Assembly: GCA_031400775.1 (NCBI GenBank)
Contig: JANNQN010000126.1
Location: 1 to 9,964 of the forward strand
Origin: PALSA-1355 sp031400775
Lineage (GTDB): Bacteria > Planctomycetota > Planctomycetia > Pirellulales > PALSA-1355
DNA: 9,964 nucleotides
Direction of reading: 5' to 3'
The position numbers and the translations under genes were made by a program. The notes below the pieces were generated by a model that saw nothing but the letters and a program-made list of their open reading frames with translations, searched no databases and was not told the origin of the DNA. This document shows positions 5,810 to 9,964 of the stretch, in pieces; the first letter of the stretch is position 1, and every line of letters begins with the position of its first letter.

Positions 5810-6778
5810 ATGGCTGAATTGAATTTGAACGCACGCGCCGCTGACCTTTGTCGACGTTTCGTCGAAGAGGGCGACGTGCTCCGCGTTGGCGTCCACACGG
5901 CCTCCTGCGGCGCGCGGCTGATCGACTGTGGCATTCAGTCCGCGGGCGGATTGGAAGCCGGTCGAAGGCTCGCCGAGATTTGCCTGGCCGGATTGGGCGG
6001 TGTGCGGTTCGTGCCGGCGCCCGCCGAGTTCCCGCCGGGCCCCGCCGTGATGGTGACGACGGATCATCCCGTGGCCGCCTGCATGGCCTCGCAGTATGCC
6101 GGCTGGCAGATCGCGCGTGAGGGTTACTTCGCGATGGGCTCGGGCCCCATGCGCGCTGCCGCCGCCAAAGAGCCGCTGTTCGCCAGGCTTGGCATTCGTG
6201 AAAAGCCCAATGCCGCGGTGGGAATTCTAGAAAGCCGGAAACTGCCCGCCGACGCGATCTGCCAGGAACTTGCCGCGGCCTGCGGCGTGGAAGCCAAGAA
6301 TTTGACGCTGCTCATTGCGCCGACGGCCAGTACGGCTGGCTCAGTGCAGGTCGTTGCGCGGAGCGTCGAAACGGCGCTGCACAAATTGCTGGAGCTGGAT
6401 TTTGATTTGACGCGCGTCGTGAGTGGCTGGGGGCTCGCGCCGTTGCCGCCGGTGTCGGGCGACGATCTCGTGGCCATCGGTCGCACGAACGACGCGGTCC
6501 TGTACGGTGGTGAGGTCTTATTGTGGGTTCGCGGCGACGACGCCAGCCTCGAGGCCATCGGCCCGCGCATCCCCAGCGGCGCCTCGCCCGATCACGGTCA
6601 GCCGTTTGCCGCGATCTTCGAGCGGGCCGGCCGCGATTTTTACAAGATCGATCCGCACCTGTTCAGCCCGGCGGTCGTGACGCTGGCGAACCTGGACACG
6701 GGGCGGTCGTTTCGCTTTGGCCACACGTTGCCGCGCGTGATTCACGAATCGTTCGACATCCGACAGATTACGGCTTAG
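5810..6778 (+). CDS. mch: Methenyltetrahydromethanopterin cyclohydrolase
   Basis: 322 aa, the normal length for Mch. The enzyme interconverts 5,10-methenyl-H4MPT and 5-formyl-H4MPT in the cytoplasm, a step of the H4MPT-linked formaldehyde oxidation route of methylotrophs and planctomycetes and of methanogenesis in archaea. Diagnostic stretches: LRVGVHTASCGARLIDCGI (24-42), TDHPVAACMASQYAGW (84-99), YFAMGSGPMRA (106-116), GRTNDAVLYGG (224-234) and DFYKIDPHLFSPA (276-288). The ATG at 5810 is chosen because MAELNLNARAADLCRRFVEE aligns with the family's N-terminus; the frame extends to a TTG at 5750, but that adds unrelated residues. Shine-Dalgarno is poor. It is followed after 60 nt by a RimK-like ligase, a pairing I recall from the methylotroph mch clusters (the orf5 type gene). 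Identification is firm. Confidence 0.95.
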   Translation: MAELNLNARAADLCRRFVEEGDVLRVGVHTASCGARLIDCGIQSAGGLEAGRRLAEICLAGLGGVRFVPAPAEFPPGPAVMVTTDHPVAACMASQYAGWQIAREGYFAMGSGPMRAAAAKEPLFARLGIREKPNAAVGILESRKLPADAICQELAAACGVEAKNLTLLIAPTASTAGSVQVVARSVETALHKLLELDFDLTRVVSGWGLAPLPPVSGDDLVAIGRTNDAVLYGGEVLLWVRGDDASLEAIGPRIPSGASPDHGQPFAAIFERAGRDFYKIDPHLFSPAVVTLANLDTGRSFRFGHTLPRVIHESFDIRQITA

Positions 6779-6838
6779 CACAAACCGCCTAGCAATCTCG
6801 CACAGGGCCGGCCAGCATCGATTGGCCTCGCGTTCGCC

Positions 6839-7732
6839 ATGCACTTCGCCGTACTTTGCTCGCCGGAAAGCTGGTATCTCAAGGACCTCAAGCGGGCGGC
6901 GGCGGGCCAGTTCGAAATCACGCCGCTGCAATTTCGTTCTCTGGCGGCCCAGTTGAGTCGCGATCACCCGGCATTCAGTGCAGGCGAGACGGATCTGGCC
7001 GGCGTCGACGCACTGCTGGTGCGCACGATGCCGCCGGGCACGCTCGAGCAAGTCGTCTTTCGCATGGATTTGCTGGCACGTATCGAGGCGGCCGGCAAGC
7101 TGGTCATCAATCCGCCCCGGGCCATCGAGGCGGCTGTCGACAAGTATTTGGCCAGCGCGAAACTGGCCGCCGCGGGCCTGCTGATCCCGCGAACCGTGGT
7201 TTGCCAGACGGTAGACGATGCACTGGCGGCCTTTCACGCGCTGGGGGGCGACGTGGTCGTGAAGCCGCTATTTGGAGCCGAGGGACGCGGAATCGCACGC
7301 TTGACCGACGAAGCGCTCGCCCAGCGCGCCTTCAGCATGTTGGTTCAACTGGGCGCGGTGCTTTACGTGCAGCAATTCATTCCTCATGATGGATTCGACC
7401 TCCGCGTGCTGGTCGTGGGCAAGCGAATGTGGGGCATGCGGCGGCGCAACCCGTTCGATTGGCGCACTAACGTCAGCCGCGGCGCCACGGCGGAGCCTTT
7501 GGAGCTGAACACCGAGCTGGCCGAGATGGCCCGCCGCGCGGTCGATGCGATTGGAGCCCCCGTGGCGGGAGTCGATCTGCTGCCGGCCCGCGACGGCAAG
7601 CTATACGCACTTGAAGTGAATGCCGTGCCCGGCTGGCAGGCGCTTTCGCGCACGCTCAAAGTCGACATCGCCCGACAGGTTCTGGAGTACACGGCCGAGC
7701 GGGTCGAGGCCGGGGCCTGCTCAACGAAATGA
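6839..7732 (+). CDS. RimK-like ATP-grasp ligase, probably linked to H4MPT cofactor biosynthesis
   Basis: 297 aa. ATP-grasp enzymes join a carboxylate to an amine through an acyl-phosphate. Visible: a pre-ATP-grasp N-terminal domain (1-95); NPPRAIEAAVDKYLASAKLA, typical of the RimK group; VVVKPLFGAEGRGI (139-152) with the ATP-contacting Lys142 and Gly-rich loop; YVQQFIPHDGFDLRVLVVG (176-194); RRNPFDWRTNVSRGA; and the metal-binding EVNAVPGW (259-266). The nearest characterised relatives are RimK, MptN (H4MPT:glutamate ligase) and CofF (F420:glutamate ligase). Lying 60 nt after mch, it is best explained as a ligase acting on the H4MPT cofactor, for example glutamylation, but the substrate is inferred from context. 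A similar gene sits beside mch in methylotrophic proteobacteria, to my recollection. The oleC start follows its TGA after 22 nt. Confidence 0.85.
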   Translation: MHFAVLCSPESWYLKDLKRAAAGQFEITPLQFRSLAAQLSRDHPAFSAGETDLAGVDALLVRTMPPGTLEQVVFRMDLLARIEAAGKLVINPPRAIEAAVDKYLASAKLAAAGLLIPRTVVCQTVDDALAAFHALGGDVVVKPLFGAEGRGIARLTDEALAQRAFSMLVQLGAVLYVQQFIPHDGFDLRVLVVGKRMWGMRRRNPFDWRTNVSRGATAEPLELNTELAEMARRAVDAIGAPVAGVDLLPARDGKLYALEVNAVPGWQALSRTLKVDIARQVLEYTAERVEAGACSTK

Positions 7733-7754
7733 CTTGGAACGAAGCGAGTTCGTC

Positions 7755-9452
7755 ATGGCGCATGCCGTACCCTTAACGAGCGCGAAAACGAGCGAGCCGG
7801 CGGGCATCAACGTCGCGCGCCGTTTGTCGGCAATGGCGGCGCTCATGCCCGCGGCATTGGCCGTGGTCGTGCCGCGCGCTCGCAATCGCGCGGGCCGCAG
7901 GCAGTACGACACGACCACGTTCAGCCAGCTCGAAGCCGACAGCAATCGCCTGGCCAGTGGCCTGCGGCATTGGGGAGTCGCGCCTGGAATGCGGATCGCG
8001 CTGCTGGTGCGGCCCAGCATGGAGTTCATTTCGCTAGTGTTCGGGCTTTTCAAGGCCGGGGCCGTGATCGTGCTGGTCGACCCCGGCATGGGTCGCAAGA
8101 ACCTGGTCCGATGCCTGGCAGACGCCGAGCCCGAAGGGTTCATCGCCGTGCCGATCGTGCAGGCGATTCGCTCGCTGCTAAGATCGCGGTTTCCGCGGGC
8201 CCGATACAACGTCACCGTCGGACGCAGGCTGTTTTGGAACGGGCTGACGCTCGACGAGTTGCGCGCGATGGGGAGCGAAGCACCGTTCTGCCACGACACG
8301 CGCGGCGACGACGCAGCGGCCATCATCTTCACGACCGGCAGCACCGGTCCGCCCAAGGGCGTGCTCTATCGCCACGGCAATTTCGACCGGCAGGTCACGG
8401 AATTGGGCGACTTCTACAAGATCCGCAGAGGCGAGATCGACCTGCCGGGCTTCCCGCTGTTCGGATTATTCAATTGCGCGCTGGGCGTGACGACCGTGAT
8501 CCCGGACATGGACCCCAGCCGCCCGGCTCGCGTCGATCCGCGCAACATCGTCGAGGCAGTCCAGGACTGGAACGTGACCCAGGCATTTGGCTCGCCCGCG
8601 ATTTGGAATCGGGTCGGCCAATATTGTCAGGAGCACCACGTGACCATGCCGACGCTGGCTCGCGTCCTTTCGGCCGGCGCGCCTGTGCCGCCGCACGTGC
8701 TCGAGCGGATGAAACGCGCCATTGCGGCTGACGGCGAAGTTCACACTCCCTACGGCGCCACCGAATCACTGCCGGTTGCGTCGATCGGCGCTAGTGAAGT
8801 GCTGGGCGAAACTCGGCATCGCTGGGCCCAGGGGGGCGGGACTTGCGTGGGGCGCAAATTTCCGGGCATCGAATGGAAGGTGATTCGCATCGCGGACGGA
8901 CCGATCGCAACCCTGGCCGATGCGACCGAGATGCCGCGCGGCGAGATCGGCGAGTTGATCGTCCGCGGTCCGGTCGTGACGAGCCACTATGTAACGCGCA
9001 GCGAAGCCAACGCGCTGGCGAAAATCGCCGACGCGCCGCGATTCTGGCATCGCATGGGCGACGCGGGCTATTTCGACGATCAAGACCGCTTCTGGTTCTG
9101 CGGGCGGGTGGCGCATCGTGTGCAAACGGCGAGTGGCGTCATGTACACGATTCCCTGCGAGGCGATTTTCAATCAGCACCCGACGATTTTTCGCTCCGCC
9201 TTGGTGGGCGTGGGGCCGGCCGGCCAGCAGCGCCCGGTGATCGTGGCCGAACCCTGGCCCGGCAAATTTCCGCGCGGGCGTCAGAGTCGCGACTCGCTGC
9301 TGTCCGAACTGCGCCAGTTGGCGGCCGAGAATCCGCTGACCCAGAGCATCCACGACTTTTTTCTGCACGCGGCACTGCCGGTCGACGTTCGGCACAACGC
9401 CAAGATCTTTCGCGAGCAGTTGGCCGTTTGGGCGGCAAGGAAGCTGAGGTAG
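7755..9452 (+). CDS. oleC: Olefin beta-lactone synthetase OleC
   Basis: 565 aa, usual OleC size. A member of the acyl-adenylate superfamily that uses ATP to cyclise a long-chain 2-alkyl-3-hydroxy acid to a beta-lactone, the precursor of head-to-head cis-olefins. Motifs: P-loop IFTTGSTGPPKGV (TTGSTGPPK at 193-201); FPLFGLFNCALGVTTVIPDM and FGSPAIWNRVG, typical of OleC; SAGAPVPPHVLERM; TPYGATESLPV (YGATE 333-337); HRMGDAGYFDD with Asp436; FCGRVAHRVQT; and a C-terminal NAKIFREQLAVWA with the conserved Lys. The ATG at 7755 is chosen because INVARRL follows at the expected distance; the frame is open further upstream but overlaps the ATP-grasp gene. Ribosome binding is weak, so translation may be coupled to the gene before. 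oleD follows after 6 nt. A stand-alone OleC, not an OleB-OleC fusion. Confidence 0.93.
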   Translation: MAHAVPLTSAKTSEPAGINVARRLSAMAALMPAALAVVVPRARNRAGRRQYDTTTFSQLEADSNRLASGLRHWGVAPGMRIALLVRPSMEFISLVFGLFKAGAVIVLVDPGMGRKNLVRCLADAEPEGFIAVPIVQAIRSLLRSRFPRARYNVTVGRRLFWNGLTLDELRAMGSEAPFCHDTRGDDAAAIIFTTGSTGPPKGVLYRHGNFDRQVTELGDFYKIRRGEIDLPGFPLFGLFNCALGVTTVIPDMDPSRPARVDPRNIVEAVQDWNVTQAFGSPAIWNRVGQYCQEHHVTMPTLARVLSAGAPVPPHVLERMKRAIAADGEVHTPYGATESLPVASIGASEVLGETRHRWAQGGGTCVGRKFPGIEWKVIRIADGPIATLADATEMPRGEIGELIVRGPVVTSHYVTRSEANALAKIADAPRFWHRMGDAGYFDDQDRFWFCGRVAHRVQTASGVMYTIPCEAIFNQHPTIFRSALVGVGPAGQQRPVIVAEPWPGKFPRGRQSRDSLLSELRQLAAENPLTQSIHDFFLHAALPVDVRHNAKIFREQLAVWAARKLR

Positions 9453-9458
9453 CCGCCG

Positions 9459-9964
9459 ATGTTCGCGCTCGTGACCGGTGGCGGAGGCTTTCTGGGCCAG
9501 TACATCGTCGAGCAGTTGCTGGCCCGGGGAGATCGCGTGCGCAGCCTGGCTCGCGGGCACTATCCGGCGCTGGCCAGCCTGGGCGTCGAATGCGTGCGAG
9601 CCGATCTTTGCGACGCCGCGGCCGTGCGGCAGGCGTGCGCCGGCGTTGATGTGGTGTTCCATACCGCGGCCGTGGCGGGCATCTGGGGACCGTGGCAAAA
9701 CTATTTCGACGTCAACGTGCTGGGCACGCGGCACGTGCTCGAAGGATGCCGCCAGCACGGCGTGCCGAGGCTGGTTTTCTCGAGCAGCCCCAGCGTCACC
9801 TTCGACGGCCATCCGCAAGAAGGCGTCGACGAAAGCGCGCCCTATCCCGCGCGATGGCTGTGCTACTATCAGCACACCAAGGCGCTAGCCGAGCAGGCTG
9901 TGCTGGAAGCCAACGGCAGCGAGCTGGCGACTTGCGCTCTGCGGCCGCACTTGGTTTGGGGGCC
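9459..9964 (+). CDS. oleD: 2-alkyl-3-ketoalkanoate reductase OleD, 3' end cut by the window
   Basis: 168 codons visible, about half of the usual protein. An extended short-chain dehydrogenase (3beta-HSD type) that reduces the OleA product, a 2-alkyl-3-keto acid, to the 3-hydroxy acid with NADPH. Seen: Rossmann TGGGGFLG (7-14), RADL with the downstream Asp (47-52), VVFHTAAVAGIWG (65-77), NVLGTRHVLEGCR, VFSSSPSVTFDG (107-117; catalytic Ser region) and the YxxxK pair Tyr137/Lys141 in YYQHTK, then LRPHLVWG as the window ends. The ATG at 9459 has a GAGG (9446-9449) 9 nt upstream, inside the end of oleC. Adjacent to oleC with a 6-nt gap, so almost certainly cotranscribed and acting just before it in the pathway. 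No stop is reached in the window. Confidence 0.92.
   Translation, partial: MFALVTGGGGFLGQYIVEQLLARGDRVRSLARGHYPALASLGVECVRADLCDAAAVRQACAGVDVVFHTAAVAGIWGPWQNYFDVNVLGTRHVLEGCRQHGVPRLVFSSSPSVTFDGHPQEGVDESAPYPARWLCYYQHTKALAEQAVLEANGSELATCALRPHLVWG

Noticed and set aside
8766..9875. Long open frame (369 codons) on the - strand opposite oleC/oleD
   Set aside because: It is antisense to two firmly identified genes, has no recognisable domain and is typical of GC-rich shadow frames.
9478..9888. 136-codon + strand frame near the window end
   Set aside because: It is out of frame with oleD, whose frame from 9459 shows the Rossmann and YxxxK motifs and runs off the window.

Overview
The window is GC-rich and reads like a planctomycete, most likely a member of the Pirellulales. 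Three things suggest this: a bacterial tetrahydromethanopterin (H4MPT) one-carbon gene (mch), an oleC-oleD pair for head-to-head olefin or beta-lactone synthesis, and large secreted Gly/Asn/Trp-rich TPR proteins. The taxonomic call is inference from gene content; no rRNA or housekeeping marker is present.

Left part (1-4681, + strand): two tandem paralogous genes encode proteins with a long low-complexity N-terminal part, a conserved Trp/Gly/Tyr block (GWGWPQWG...GYGNWGGYG) and a C-terminal TPR-type helical module. The first is cut by the window start inside an extreme poly-G/poly-Gly tract. The second is complete (891 aa from 2006), has a clear signal peptide and carries two copies of the TPR module. 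A strong Rho-independent terminator (4719-4754) closes it. The function of these proteins is not recognisable; they look exported.

Middle (4808-5809): a DtxR/MntR-family metal-dependent repressor on the - strand. It starts at a GTG (5467) with a perfect AGGAGG and has a plausible sigma70-type promoter and a 15-nt palindrome between promoter and ribosome binding site, possibly an autoregulatory operator. Its upstream spacer contains a family of short GGAGGCT / GGCTGAGGGATGAA direct repeats and a 27-nt near-perfect inverted repeat.

Right part (5810-9964, + strand): four closely spaced codirectional genes. They are mch (methenyl-H4MPT cyclohydrolase), a RimK-like ATP-grasp ligase, oleC (beta-lactone synthetase) and oleD (NADPH-dependent 2-alkyl-3-ketoalkanoate reductase, cut by the window end). 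Gaps are 60, 22 and 6 nt. The first pair belongs to H4MPT-linked C1 metabolism. The second pair converts the beta-keto acid made by OleA into a beta-lactone, which OleB would decarboxylate to a cis-olefin. OleA and OleB are not in the window. The apparent joining of a C1 gene pair to an olefin gene pair in one transcription unit, and the unexplained duplicated TPR/low-complexity proteins, are the most unusual aspects.
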